In this document: piece by piece, positions 51,891-61,093 of the stretch | Position numbering within the stretch: the first letter of the stretch is position 1 | How the letters are laid out: the number at the start of each line of letters is the position of its first letter | Notes under the pieces: model-generated | Told to the model about the DNA's origin: nothing | What the model saw: only the letters and a program-made list of their open reading frames with translations | The model's database searches: none | Position numbers and translations under genes: made by a program | DNA from: Diaminobutyricimonas aerilata | GTDB taxonomy: Bacteria; Actinomycetota; Actinomycetes; Actinomycetales; Microbacteriaceae | NCBI RefSeq assembly: GCF_002797715.1 | Contig: NZ_PGFF01000001.1 | Span: 2,255,304-2,319,303 of the forward strand | Length of the DNA: 64,000 nucleotides | Reading direction: 5' to 3'

Positions 51891-54686
51891 TTACGCCCGA
51901 GGCTTCTCGCGCATTTCGATCGTCTCGATCTCGTCGCCGATCTGGATGTCGTTGTACTTGCCCAGACCGATACCGGCCTCGAAGTCGGTGCGCACCTCGG
52001 TGACGTCGTCCTTGAAGCGGCGCAGCGACTCGATGGCCAGGTTGTCCGCGATGACGACGCCGTCGCGGATGACACGGGCCTTCGCGTTGCGGGTGATGGT
52101 CCCGCTGCGCACGATGACACCGGCGATGTTGCCGAACTTGCTCGAGCGGAACACCTCGCGGATCTCGGCGACACCGCTCTGCACCTCTTCGTACTCCGGC
52201 TTGAGCATTCCCTTGAGGGAGTTCTCGATCTCCTCCAGGGCGGAGTAGATGACGGAGTAGAAGCGGATGTCGACGCCCTCGCGCGCGGCGCGCTCGCGGG
52301 CCTTCGTGTCGGGCCGCACGTTGAAGCCCACGATGATCGCGTTGTCGATCGTCGCGAGGTTGACGTCGCTCTCGGTGATGGCACCGACACCGCGGTGGAT
52401 GATGCGCAGCTGCACGGAGTCGTCGACCTCGATCTTGAGCACGGCCTCTTCGAGCGCCTCGACGGCACCGGAGACGTCACCCTTGATGACGAGGTTGAGC
52501 GATTCGACCTTGCCCTGCTCGAGAGCACGGGTGAAGTCCTCGAGGCTGATGCGCTTGCGGGCCTTGGCCAGCGTGGCGTTGCGCTCGACGGCTTCGCGCT
52601 TCTCGGCGATCTGACGTGCCGTGCGGTCGTCCTCGGTGACGAGGAACGTGTCGCCGGCTCGCGGGACGCTCGAGAGACCCTGCACCTGCACGGGCCGCGA
52701 GGGCTGCGCTTCGGTGACGGTCTCGCCGTTCTCGTCCATCATCGCCCGCACACGGCCGTAGGCCGTGCCGGCGACGATCGCGTCGCCGACCCGCAGCGTT
52801 CCCGACTGGATGAGCACGGTCGCAACCGCACCGCGCCCCTTGTCGAGCTTCGCCTCGATCGCGACACCGCGCGCATCCTTGTTCGGGTTGGCGCGCAGGT
52901 CGAGTCCCGCGTCGGCGGTGAGGAGCACCGCGTCGAGCAGGTCGGGGATGCCCTTCTGGGTGAGCGCGGAGACGTCGACGAACATCGTGTCGCCGCCGTA
53001 CTCCTCGGCCACGAGGCCGTACTCGGTGAGCTGCTGACGCACCTTCGCCGGGTTCGCGCCTTCCTTGTCGACCTTGTTCACCGCGACCACGATCGGCACG
53101 TTGGCCGCCTGGGCGTGGTTCAGGGCCTCCACCGTCTGCGGCATGATGCCGTCGTCGGCCGCGACCACGAGGATCGCGAGGTCGGTGACCTGCGCACCAC
53201 GGGCACGCATGGCGGTGAACGCCTCGTGACCCGGGGTGTCGATGAAGGTGATGGCGCGCTCGAAGCCCTCGTGCTCGGTCCACACCTGGTAGGCACCGAT
53301 GTGCTGGGTGATGCCACCGGCCTCACCCGCGACGACGTTCGCCTGGCGGACCGCATCGAGGAGCTTCGTCTTACCGTGGTCGACGTGACCCATGACGGTC
53401 ACGACCGGCGGACGGATCTCGAGGTCCTCGTCGCTCTCGTCGGCGAGTTCCTGGTCGAGGTCGATGTCGAAGCCCTCGAGGAGCTCCTTGTCCTCGTCCT
53501 CGGGCGAGACGACCTGCACCTTGTAGCCGAGCTCGGCGCCGAGCACCTCGAAGGTGGCCTCGTCGAGCGACTCGGTCGCGGTCGCCATCTCACCGAGCTG
53601 GAACAGCACGGTGACGAGGTTTCCGGGGGCGACCTGCATGCCGGTCAGCGACTCGATCTTGTCCGCGAAGTCGGAGATCGACGCGCCGCGGCGCATGCGG
53701 ATGACCGTGTTGCCGTTGCCGCGGGGAACGCTGACGCCGCCGAGCGACGGGGCATCCCGCATCTCGAACTCTTGCCGCTTCGTCCGCTTCGACTTGCGCG
53801 CCTTGCTCTTGCCGCCGCCGCGACCGAAGGCACCCGCGGTACCACCGCCGGGGCCACGACCGCGACCGCCGCCACCACCGGGACGGGGGCCGCTGAAGCC
53901 GCCGCCGGGACGCTGGAAGCCGCCGCCCGCACCGCCGCCGGCACCGCCGGGACGCTGGAAGCCGCCGCCGGCACCGCCGGGTCGACCACCACCACCGGGG
54001 CGCTGCTGGAAGGGCGCGTTCGGACGCTGTCCGGGCACACCGGGACGCGGGGTGCCGGGGCGCGGCGCGGCCGGACGGGGTCCGCCGGGGCGCTGCATGC
54101 CCTGCGAGGGCGCGAACGGGTTGTTGCCCGGACGCGGGATGCCGGGCCGGGGTCCACCCGGTCGAGCCATGCCCTGCGAGGGGGCGTAGGGGTTGTTGCC
54201 GGGGCGCGGGATGCCGGGGCGGGGGCCACCGGCCGGGGTGCCCGGCTTGGCCGCGCCGGGCGCGGCCGGAGCGGCGGACGACGCCGCGGGTGCGGCGGGC
54301 GCCTGCGGACGCTCGGCGGCGGGGCGCTGCGGCGCCGGAGCACTCGGAGCCGCCTGTGCTGCGGGAGCCGGCTGAGCGGCGGGTGCCGCCTCGGCGGGCG
54401 CGGGCTGCGCGGCCGGAGCCGCGGGTGCGGCCGGGCCGGGACGCGGCGCGGACGGCGCCGACGGGGTCGACGCGGCGGCCGGCTTCGCGGGCGCAGCGGC
54501 GGGCTTCGCCGGAGCGGCGGAGGCGCCGTCGGCCTGCAGTGCGGCCCTCAGCCGCCGGGCGACCGGCGGCTCGATGCTCGAGGACGGTCCCTTGACGAAC
54601 TCGCCCATCTGCTTGAGCTTCTCAAGCGCGGTCTTGCTGTCGACGCCGAGTTCGCTCGCGATCTCGTGTACGCGTGGTTTTGCCAC
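51891..54686 (-). CDS. infB: Translation initiation factor IF-2
   Basis: The 931-residue GTPase places initiator tRNA on the ribosome. The N-terminal IF2_N motif ([20 protein letters not shown]) is followed by about 280 residues of Pro/Ala/Gly-rich sequence with repeated [18 protein letters not shown]-type units, typical of actinobacteria. The G domain has [25 protein letters not shown] and NKVDK; the C-terminal domains II to IV follow. The start is GTG 54686 with AGGAG ahead, and that ribosome binding site touches a 10-bp hairpin. It lies in the nusA-ylxR-infB-rbfA operon. Confidence 0.98.
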   Translation of the reverse strand: MAKPRVHEIASELGVDSKTALEKLKQMGEFVKGPSSSIEPPVARRLRAALQADGASAAPAKPAAAPAKPAAASTPSAPSAPRPGPAAPAAPAAQPAPAEAAPAAQPAPAAQAAPSAPAPQRPAAERPQAPAAPAASSAAPAAPGAAKPGTPAGGPRPGIPRPGNNPYAPSQGMARPGGPRPGIPRPGNNPFAPSQGMQRPGGPRPAAPRPGTPRPGVPGQRPNAPFQQRPGGGGRPGGAGGGFQRPGGAGGGAGGGFQRPGGGFSGPRPGGGGGRGRGPGGGTAGAFGRGGGKSKARKSKRTKRQEFEMRDAPSLGGVSVPRGNGNTVIRMRRGASISDFADKIESLTGMQVAPGNLVTVLFQLGEMATATESLDEATFEVLGAELGYKVQVVSPEDEDKELLEGFDIDLDQELADESDEDLEIRPPVVTVMGHVDHGKTKLLDAVRQANVVAGEAGGITQHIGAYQVWTEHEGFERAITFIDTPGHEAFTAMRARGAQVTDLAILVVAADDGIMPQTVEALNHAQAANVPIVVAVNKVDKEGANPAKVRQQLTEYGLVAEEYGGDTMFVDVSALTQKGIPDLLDAVLLTADAGLDLRANPNKDARGVAIEAKLDKGRGAVATVLIQSGTLRVGDAIVAGTAYGRVRAMMDENGETVTEAQPSRPVQVQGLSSVPRAGDTFLVTEDDRTARQIAEKREAVERNATLAKARKRISLEDFTRALEQGKVESLNLVIKGDVSGAVEALEEAVLKIEVDDSVQLRIIHRGVGAITESDVNLATIDNAIIVGFNVRPDTKARERAAREGVDIRFYSVIYSALEEIENSLKGMLKPEYEEVQSGVAEIREVFRSSKFGNIAGVIVRSGTITRNAKARVIRDGVVIADNLAIESLRRFKDDVTEVRTDFEAGIGLGKYNDIQIGDEIETIEMREKPRA

Positions 54687-54692
54687 AATTCT

Positions 54693-54717
54693 CCTGTCTG
54701 GGGCCCGCCCAGACAGG
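54693..54717 (-). promoter_or_regulatory. Hairpin overlapping the infB ribosome binding site
   Basis: In the mRNA CCTGTCTGGG pairs with CCCAGACAGG (10 bp, 5-base loop). The final AGG of the 3' arm is part of the AGGAG Shine-Dalgarno sequence (54695-54691) of infB, five bases before its GTG. Folding would hide the site. Confidence 0.6.
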
Positions 54718-54790
54718 GCGGACGCTAGTGGGTGACGGGTCTCATTTCGAGCCGCTCATTAGTTGTCCATGTGCCGTTCAGCCTGTTCCG

Positions 54791-55096
54791 TCAGCTGGTA
54801 GATGGATTCGGGTGGTTCCCGAGATATGTCAGAACCGGTTCCGCGGCGAGGGGGCCGTCGACCCGGAGCGCACGACCGAAGGCGCGGCGCCGGATGGCGG
54901 TCTCGACGCAATCGCGGGTGGGGTGGACCCACGCGCCACGACCCGGCAAGCGGGCTGCGACATCCACGATCACCTGGCCATCGCGCGCGATCACGCGCAG
55001 CAAGGCCGATCGTGAGTCACGCTGCCGACAACCGAGGCAGGTTCTGACGGCTTCCAGTGTAGTCCCTCCCGGCCGGAGGTCGACCCCCGGGCGCAC
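54791..55096 (-). CDS. ylxR: YlxR family RNA-binding protein
   Basis: The 101-residue protein has the DUF448/YlxR core (VRTCLGCRQRDSRSALLRVI; GRGAWVHPTRDCVETAIRRR). The family binds RNA (RNase P-associated in recent work) and is regularly found between nusA and infB, as here. The GTG at 55096 is the longest start; the conserved part begins only at residue 17 and GGGAGGG lies shortly before it, so initiation at a non-standard codon closer to the domain cannot be excluded. A 104-base gap with a hairpin leads to infB. Confidence 0.9.
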   Translation of the reverse strand: MRPGVDLRPGGTTLEAVRTCLGCRQRDSRSALLRVIARDGQVIVDVAARLPGRGAWVHPTRDCVETAIRRRAFGRALRVDGPLAAEPVLTYLGNHPNPSTS

Positions 55097-55120
55097 GATC
55101 TCGCGTTCAGCGGAACGCGC

Positions 55121-56149
55121 TCAGGCCTCGTCCTCGAGGATCGAGTCGGGCTGGATGTCGATGCGGGCGCCGGTGAGCTTCGCGGCGAGGCGGGCGTTCT
55201 GCCCCTCCTTGCCGATCGCGAGCGACAACTGGTAGTCGGGCACGAGCGCCCGCACGGCCTTCGTCGCCGGGTCGATCACGAACGCGCTCGTCACCTTGGC
55301 CGGAGACAAGGCGTTCGCGACGAACGTGGCGAGGTCCTCCGCGTAGTCGACGATGTCGATCTTCTCGTTGTTGAGCTCGGCGGTCACGGCCCGCACGCGC
55401 TGTCCGAGTTCGCCGATGCAGGCGCCCTTGGCGTTCACGCCCGGCTCCTTCGCCCGCACGGCGATCTTCGTGCGGTGACCGGCCTCGCGGGCGAGCGAGG
55501 TGATCTCCACGACGCCGCTCGCGATCTCGGGGACCTCGAGCGCGAAGAGCTTGCGCACGAGCGACGGGTGGGTGCGGCTCACGGTGATCGACGGGCCCTT
55601 GAGCCCCTTCGACACGCTCGTGACGTAGACGCGGATGCGGGAGCCGTGCGTGTACTCCTCGCCCGGCACCTGCTCCTCGGGGGGCAGGATGGCCTCGATC
55701 GAACCGAGGTCGACGTGCACCATGCGCGGGTTCGGTCCCTGCTGGATGACGCCGGCGACGATGTCGCCTTCGCGTCCGCGGAACTCGCCGAGCACCTTGT
55801 CGTCACCGATGTCGCGCAGCCGCTGGTTGATGACCTGCTTCGCGGCGAACGCAGCGATGCGGCCGAAGTCGGACGGGGAGTCGACGGCTTCGCCGATCTG
55901 CTCGCCGTTCTCGTCGAACTCGGGCACGTACACGGTCACGTGACCGGTCTTGCGATCGAGCTCCACCCGCGCGCCGGGCGCCTCGGGCTTGTGCTCGCCG
56001 GCCGCCTTGGTGTCGCCGGGCGTCTTCTGCTCGCCGACGTGCTTCAGGTAGGCGGTCAGGATGGCCTGCTCGATGATGCGGACGAGCTCGTCGAAGGGGA
56101 TCTCGCGCTCCCGCTCCAGCATTCGCAGCACGCTGAGGTCGATGTCCAC
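55121..56149 (-). CDS. nusA: Transcription termination/antitermination protein NusA
   Basis: The 342-residue protein has the NusA N-terminal domain (DIDLSVLRMLEREREIPFDE), an S1 domain (GDIVAGVIQQGPNPRMVHVD) and two KH domains (ITVSRTHPSLVRKLFALEVP; LSLAIGKEGQNARLAAKLTG). There is no C-terminal acidic repeat, as usual in actinobacteria. I prefer GTG 56149 to GTG 56161 because GGAGG (56159-56155) is five bases ahead of it and the family begins here. No rimP gene lies upstream, where it is commonly found; the neighbouring gene is a divergent phosphoesterase. Confidence 0.96.
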   Translation of the reverse strand: MDIDLSVLRMLEREREIPFDELVRIIEQAILTAYLKHVGEQKTPGDTKAAGEHKPEAPGARVELDRKTGHVTVYVPEFDENGEQIGEAVDSPSDFGRIAAFAAKQVINQRLRDIGDDKVLGEFRGREGDIVAGVIQQGPNPRMVHVDLGSIEAILPPEEQVPGEEYTHGSRIRVYVTSVSKGLKGPSITVSRTHPSLVRKLFALEVPEIASGVVEITSLAREAGHRTKIAVRAKEPGVNAKGACIGELGQRVRAVTAELNNEKIDIVDYAEDLATFVANALSPAKVTSAFVIDPATKAVRALVPDYQLSLAIGKEGQNARLAAKLTGARIDIQPDSILEDEA

Positions 56150-56348
56150 GGGGGCCTCCACTATTCAGATCTCGACGCCGGTACCGCTCTTCCGGCGTTC
56201 TCCCTACGATACCCGAGCCGAGCGTCCTGGATCACGTCCCGGTGTTCAACGGACGGCAGGCGAATTGACGATTCGCGTTCACCTGGCGTCGACACGGTGG
56301 GCGAGCCGCACTCGCGGCCCCCGCTCCCCCAGCCAGATTGGACCCTCG

Positions 56349-58889
56349 GTGACCCCTGACCGTCCGCGCTCCCGCCGCCGGCGCCTGCTCCCCGCCTTCG
56401 CGGCGACGGCAGCCGTGCTCGCGCCGCTCGCCGCCGCACCGCTCCCCGCCACCGCGGCGGAGGACCTCGCGTCGCGCTTCACCCTCGCGGTGCTGCCCGA
56501 CACGCAGTTCTACGCCCGCTACTCCGCCGACCAGTTCATGCCGCGCTACGGCAACGACCCGTTCGCCGTGCAGACGCAGTGGCTCGCCGACCACGCCGAG
56601 GAGCTGAAGGTGCCCTTCGTGGCCCACCTCGGCGATGTCGTCGACCGGGTCGGCACGACGCGCGAGTGGGAGGCCGCCGACCGTGCGATGCAGACCCTCG
56701 ACGACGCCGACGTGCCCTACTCGATCCTCGCCGGCAACCACGACGTGCGGAACTCGGCCGACGACTGGTACGACACCGACTACGACCTCGCGAACGAGCC
56801 CTTCGTGCAGTGGTTCGGCGCCGAGCGCGCAGCGGAACAGTCGACCTACGGCGGCAGCGACCCGACCGGGTTCAACCAGTACCACGTGTTCGAGGCGGAG
56901 GGACAGCAGTTCCTCGTGCTCGCGCTCAGCTGGCGCGCCTCCGACGCGACCCTCGCCTGGGCCCAGGAGGTGCTCGACGCGAACCCCACCCTCCCGGTCA
57001 TCCTCACCACCCACTCGCTGCTGAACATCCAGCCCGACGGCGTCTCGCCCAAGGAGGACCCGTACGGCCAGCGCCTCTGGGAGAAGCTGATCCGCGCGAA
57101 CGACCAGATCTTCCTGACCTTCAACGGCCACTTCCACGGCTCGACGCAGCTGACGAAGACCAACGACTTCGGTCACCCGGTCACGCAGGTGCTCATGGAC
57201 TACCAGATGGCGTACGAGGGCGGCAACGGCTTCCTCGGCCTGCTCGAGTTCGACCTCACGAACAACCGGATCTCGGTGCAGACGGCGTCGCCGTGGGTGG
57301 TCTGGAAGCCGCGCGAGTCGCTCACCTCGTACGACCAGGCGTTCCTCGAGGAGCCGAACCAGCAGTTCACGATCGACCTCGACTTCGAGGAGCGCTTCGC
57401 CCGGTTCGCGCCCGACTTCACCGCGGGCACGCCCGACGAGCCGTCGCTCACCCAGAAGGCGCGCGACATCCTGCTCGACGGGTTCGAGGGCCCGGAGCCG
57501 ATCGACCTGCAGCAGCCGGGCTCGCGTGACGACTTCGTCGAGGTCGAGGGCACGCTCGCGCACTGGCGCTTCGGCGGCACCGGGGAGGGCGTCGTGGCCG
57601 AGGGTCAGACCTTCGAGGACATCGCCGGCGACGCCGACCTGCACCGCGTTCCGATCACCGCGAGCGGCTCCGACTCCGCCCAGGTGGGCGATGTGACCGT
57701 GGACGACGACGCGAACCCGTTCTCGTCGGATTCGGCCGCCGTGTGCTTCGCGAACAGCGACAAGCGCACCGACCGGTTCAGCATCCTCGCCACCGAGGAC
57801 ACCGCGGCGGTCAACAACGCGCAGCTCGAGAACGGCTACACGATCGAGACGTTCCTCAAGATCGACGAATCGTGGAACTCGGATGCGAACAGCTGGATGA
57901 AGGCGATCGTGCGCTCCGGCAACCGCAGCCAGCTGCCCGGCATGCCGTGGTCGCAGTGGGACTACACCGCCTCACCCGTCGCTCTGGGACTCTCGAACCT
58001 CAAGGAGTTCCAGTGGACCGAGGTGCCCGTGACGACCACCAAGGGCGACCGCACCGCGTGGTCGGGCGAGATCATCCTCGACCGCTGGGTGCACGTCGCG
58101 ATGGTGAACGACCCGGCGAAGCAGACCACCACCATGTACGTCGACGGCGCCCCGGTGCTGCGCAATGCGACCGACACCCTCGGTCACAGCCTCAACGAGG
58201 ACATGCCGTGGGTGTTCGGCGCCGACTGGGTCGACGACCACGCCACGAACGGCTGGGCGGGCTGCATCGGCGAGACGCGCGTGATCGACCACCCGACCAC
58301 CCCGGAGCAGTGGCTCACCGCGCGCCCCGACCTGTCGGGCTTCTCGGCGGAGCTCCCGACCGGCACCCTGCCGGCCGGCACCGTGATCGACGAGATCACC
58401 GGTGAGGGCACCCCCGGCGCCACGGTGACGCTCACCGGCGACCTCGCCGGCACCGCCGTCGTCGCGGAGGACGGCTCGTGGAGCATCCCGGTCGGCGAGC
58501 AGGTCGCCGCCGGCGGCGCCGCCCACGCGGGCATGCGGAGCGCCGCCGTGCTCCCCCGCGCCGCGCTCGCCCCGGGCGAGTACGCGGTCGAGGTGCGCCA
58601 GGGCTTCGGCCCGCGCGTCTCCGACCCGATCGGCAGCACGTTCGCGATCGCCGCGGCCCCGACCGACCCCGGTACGGGCACCCCGGGCACGGGCACTCCC
58701 GGCTCCGGTACACCGGGCTCGGGCACTCCGCGCCCGGCCGGTGACGGTCTCGCCTCGACGGGCGGCACCGTGTCGCCGATCGTGCCGATCGGCGCGGGCG
58801 TGCTGCTGCTCGCCGGTCTCGCCGGCGTGCTGATCGCCCGACGCCGCCGGACGGGCGCCGCCCAGGCCGGCACCGAGTCGGCCGAGTAA
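56349..58889 (+). CDS. Secreted metallophosphoesterase with LamG-like domain and LAxTG anchor
   Basis: The 846-residue protein has an Arg-rich signal peptide (cleavage probably after ATAAE), then a calcineurin-like phosphoesterase domain: LPDTQFYA, HLGDVVDR, LAGNHDVR, TTHS and GHFHGS supply the metal ligands. A concanavalin/LamG-like domain follows (about residues 500-660; LENGYTIETFLKI, ILDRWVHVAMV), then an Ig-like segment, a Gly-Thr-Pro repeat linker, and the sorting signal LASTG, a hydrophobic helix and RRRR. LAxTG is the class E sortase motif of high-GC Gram-positives, so it is likely attached to the cell wall. It lies between nusA and proS, both on the other strand. GTG 56349 lacks a strong ribosome binding site. 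Confidence 0.88.
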   Translation: MTPDRPRSRRRRLLPAFAATAAVLAPLAAAPLPATAAEDLASRFTLAVLPDTQFYARYSADQFMPRYGNDPFAVQTQWLADHAEELKVPFVAHLGDVVDRVGTTREWEAADRAMQTLDDADVPYSILAGNHDVRNSADDWYDTDYDLANEPFVQWFGAERAAEQSTYGGSDPTGFNQYHVFEAEGQQFLVLALSWRASDATLAWAQEVLDANPTLPVILTTHSLLNIQPDGVSPKEDPYGQRLWEKLIRANDQIFLTFNGHFHGSTQLTKTNDFGHPVTQVLMDYQMAYEGGNGFLGLLEFDLTNNRISVQTASPWVVWKPRESLTSYDQAFLEEPNQQFTIDLDFEERFARFAPDFTAGTPDEPSLTQKARDILLDGFEGPEPIDLQQPGSRDDFVEVEGTLAHWRFGGTGEGVVAEGQTFEDIAGDADLHRVPITASGSDSAQVGDVTVDDDANPFSSDSAAVCFANSDKRTDRFSILATEDTAAVNNAQLENGYTIETFLKIDESWNSDANSWMKAIVRSGNRSQLPGMPWSQWDYTASPVALGLSNLKEFQWTEVPVTTTKGDRTAWSGEIILDRWVHVAMVNDPAKQTTTMYVDGAPVLRNATDTLGHSLNEDMPWVFGADWVDDHATNGWAGCIGETRVIDHPTTPEQWLTARPDLSGFSAELPTGTLPAGTVIDEITGEGTPGATVTLTGDLAGTAVVAEDGSWSIPVGEQVAAGGAAHAGMRSAAVLPRAALAPGEYAVEVRQGFGPRVSDPIGSTFAIAAAPTDPGTGTPGTGTPGSGTPGSGTPRPAGDGLASTGGTVSPIVPIGAGVLLLAGLAGVLIARRRRTGAAQAGTESAE

Positions 58890-58900
58890 CACCTCCCACG

Positions 58901-58940
58901 GGAAGGGCCCCGCACGACTCGCGTCGTGCGGGGCCCTTCC
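58901..58940. terminator. Bidirectional terminator hairpin
   Basis: Arms 58901-58918 (GGAAGGGCCCCGCACGAC) and 58923-58940 are perfect complements with the four-base loop TCGC. The 18-bp stem lies between the convergent stops of the phosphoesterase gene (58889) and proS (58970). No T tract follows, as is common for actinobacterial terminators. Confidence 0.88.
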
Positions 58941-58969
58941 TCGTGCGCTCGCGCCCTCGACGTGTCGGG

Positions 58970-60730
58970 TCAGCCGATACGGGCGACGACCTCGTCGACC
59001 GAGAGCTTGACGCGCTCGCCGCTGCGGCGGTCCCACAGCTCGACGAATCCCTCCGCGGCGTCGCGGCCGACGATGACGATCGTCGGTACTCCGATGAGCT
59101 CCGCGTCGCCGAACTTGACGCCCGGCGAGACCTTCGGACGGTCGTCGTAGAGCACCTCGAGTCCGCCCTGCTCGAGGCGGCCGGCGAGCGCATCCGCGAC
59201 CTCGAACACCGCCGCATCCTTGCCGGTGGCGACGACGTGCACGTCGAACGGGCTAACCTCGGCGGGCCAGATGAGGCCCTTCTCGTCGTTGTTGCTCTCG
59301 GCGATGACGGCGAGGATGCGCGTGACGCCGATGCCGTAAGAGCCCATCGTGACCGTCACGAGCTTGCCGTTCTCGTCGAGAACCTTGAGCCCGAGCTCCT
59401 CGGCGAAGAACCGGCCGAGCTGGAACACGTGCCCGATCTCCATGCCGCGGGCGATCTCGACCGGTCCGGAACCGTCGGGCGACGGGTCGCCGGGGCGCAC
59501 CTCCGCCGCCTCGACCCATCCGTCGCCGACGAAGTCGCGACCGGCGACGAGACCGAACACGTGCTTCTCGTGCTCGTTGGCCCCGGTGATCCACGAGGTG
59601 CCGTCCACGACGCGCGGGTCGAGCAGGTACCGGATGTTCGTCGCCGACTCGAGGCCCAGCACGGGTCCGGTGGGCGACCAGGGGCCGATGTAGCCCTTCA
59701 CGAGACCGGCGTTCGAGTCGAAGTCCGCCTCGGTCGCGGGCTCGACGTCGGCGGGCGCGAACGCCACCTCGACGCGCTTCATGTCCACGTCGCGGTCACC
59801 GGGGATGCCGATGACGACGAGCTCGCGGGTGCCGTCGAGGTGGGTCAGGGCGAGCACGACGTTCTTGAGGGTGTCGGCCGCCGTCCAGGCGCGGTCCTCA
59901 CGCGGGTAGCGATCGTTCGCGAGGTCGACGAGCGTCGCGATCGTCGGAGTTCCGGGCGAGTCGAGGATCGTCGCCTCGGGCAGCCCCTCAGTGGGCTGCG
60001 GGTCAGGGGCGACGGTCGTGAACGCCTCGACATTGGCGGCGTATCCGCCGTCCGTGCGCACGAAGGAGTCCTCGCCGATGGGAGTCGGGTGCAGGAACTC
60101 CTCGCTGCGGGCACCGCCCATCAGGCCGTTGTCGGCGGCGACGATGACGTACTCGAGGCCGAGGCGGGAGAAGATCCGCTCGTAGGCGTCGCGCTGCGCC
60201 ATGTAGCTGATCTCGAGCCCCTCGTCGGTGTAGTCGAACGAGTAGGCGTCCTTCATCGTGAACTCGCGGCCGCGCAGCAGACCGGCGCGCGGGCGGGCCT
60301 CGTCGCGGTACTTGTCCTGGATCTGGTAGATCGACAGGGGCAGGTCCTTGTACGAGGAGTACAGGTCTTTGACCATGAGGGTGAACATCTCCTCATGGGT
60401 GGGTGCGAGCAGGTAGTCGGCGCCCTTGCGGTCCTTGAGACGGAAGATGCCGTCGCCGTAGGTCTCCCAGCGGCCGGAGCGCTCGTAGGGCTCCTTCGGC
60501 AGCAACGCCGGGAAGTGCACCTCCTGGGCACCCGCGGCGGCCATCTCCTCGCGGATGATCTTCTCGATCCGGGCCTTCACCCGCAAACCGAGCGGGAGCC
60601 AGGCGAAGATGCCCGGTCCCTGCCGGCGGATGTAGCCGGCGCGCACGAGCAGGCGGTGGCTCTGCACCTCGGCGTCGGCGGGGTCTTCGCGGAGGGTGCG
60701 GAGGAAGAGCTGGGTCAGGCGAGTGGGCAC
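58970..60730 (-). CDS. proS: Prolyl-tRNA synthetase, bacterial type
   Basis: The 586-residue class II synthetase charges tRNA-Pro. Motif 1 and 2 regions are visible ([40 protein letters not shown]), then the editing domain insertion (about residues 230-400) of the bacterial type, motif 3 ([17 protein letters not shown]) and the anticodon-binding domain. The GTG start (MPTRLTQLF) has TAGCAT (60742-60737) six bases ahead, so it is probably leaderless. The transcript ends at the 18-bp hairpin downstream. Confidence 0.98.
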   Translation of the reverse strand: MPTRLTQLFLRTLREDPADAEVQSHRLLVRAGYIRRQGPGIFAWLPLGLRVKARIEKIIREEMAAAGAQEVHFPALLPKEPYERSGRWETYGDGIFRLKDRKGADYLLAPTHEEMFTLMVKDLYSSYKDLPLSIYQIQDKYRDEARPRAGLLRGREFTMKDAYSFDYTDEGLEISYMAQRDAYERIFSRLGLEYVIVAADNGLMGGARSEEFLHPTPIGEDSFVRTDGGYAANVEAFTTVAPDPQPTEGLPEATILDSPGTPTIATLVDLANDRYPREDRAWTAADTLKNVVLALTHLDGTRELVVIGIPGDRDVDMKRVEVAFAPADVEPATEADFDSNAGLVKGYIGPWSPTGPVLGLESATNIRYLLDPRVVDGTSWITGANEHEKHVFGLVAGRDFVGDGWVEAAEVRPGDPSPDGSGPVEIARGMEIGHVFQLGRFFAEELGLKVLDENGKLVTVTMGSYGIGVTRILAVIAESNNDEKGLIWPAEVSPFDVHVVATGKDAAVFEVADALAGRLEQGGLEVLYDDRPKVSPGVKFGDAELIGVPTIVIVGRDAAEGFVELWDRRSGERVKLSVDEVVARIG

Positions 60731-60942
60731 CGCCCCATGCTATCGACGCGGATGCGGAGCTTCGTCGGCGCGGCCGCGTTGCGGCTAGGCCCGGTGGGAG
60801 CAGGGGGGCTGCCCCCACCGGGAAGGTCGACGGGGACGGTGTTCGGCCCACCCCCGGACCGAGCTTCATCGTCCCGTCTCAGCGCACTCTCGGCGCAGCC
60901 CCAATCCGGGGGTGCCGCACGCGGATGATCGACCACAATCCC

Positions 60943-60967
60943 GGTCGCCGAGCCTGTCGAAGCGGCC
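60943..60967. repeat. Hairpin element, copy 3 (core GAGCCTGTCGA)
   Basis: The 11-base core is identical to copy 1. The arms GGTCGCC and AGCGGCC pair with one G-T wobble and one mismatch next to the loop. It lies 126 bases before the ATG of DUF222 gene 2, nearly the distance seen for copy 1 and gene 1. Confidence 0.75.
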
Positions 60968-61028
60968 ATCCCGCGCCACCCACTCCGCCTCCACTACTCC
61001 TCCACAGGAGCCTCCGTGAACCGGTTCT

Positions 61029-61087
61029 CCACAGCGAAAGGCGCTCCTGATCGGGATAAATGCAATGTCCGTGGCACCCCTCACACT
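61029..61087 (+). promoter_or_regulatory. Conserved upstream block of DUF222 gene 2
   Basis: Gap-free counterpart of 42114-42172 (43 of 59 positions equal by hand count), ending in CACACT at 61082-61087, six bases before the ATG. Conservation outside the coding sequence indicates a shared promoter. Confidence 0.65.
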
Positions 61088-61093
61088 GAGGAC

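Larger units (their letters stand above)
60731..61093. other. Intergenic region between proS and the second DUF222 gene
   Basis: The 363 bases hold no gene. They contain the proS -10 box (60737-60742), a GC hairpin with arms CCCGGTGGG (60790-60798) and CCCACCGGG (60814-60822), hairpin element copy 3 and the conserved upstream block of the DUF222 gene. Nothing is recognised from 60823 to 60942. Confidence 0.6.

Noticed and set aside
60790-60822. GC hairpin upstream of proS as a terminator
   Set aside because: No gene ends there in either direction: proS begins at 60730 going left and the DUF222 gene begins at 61094 going right.
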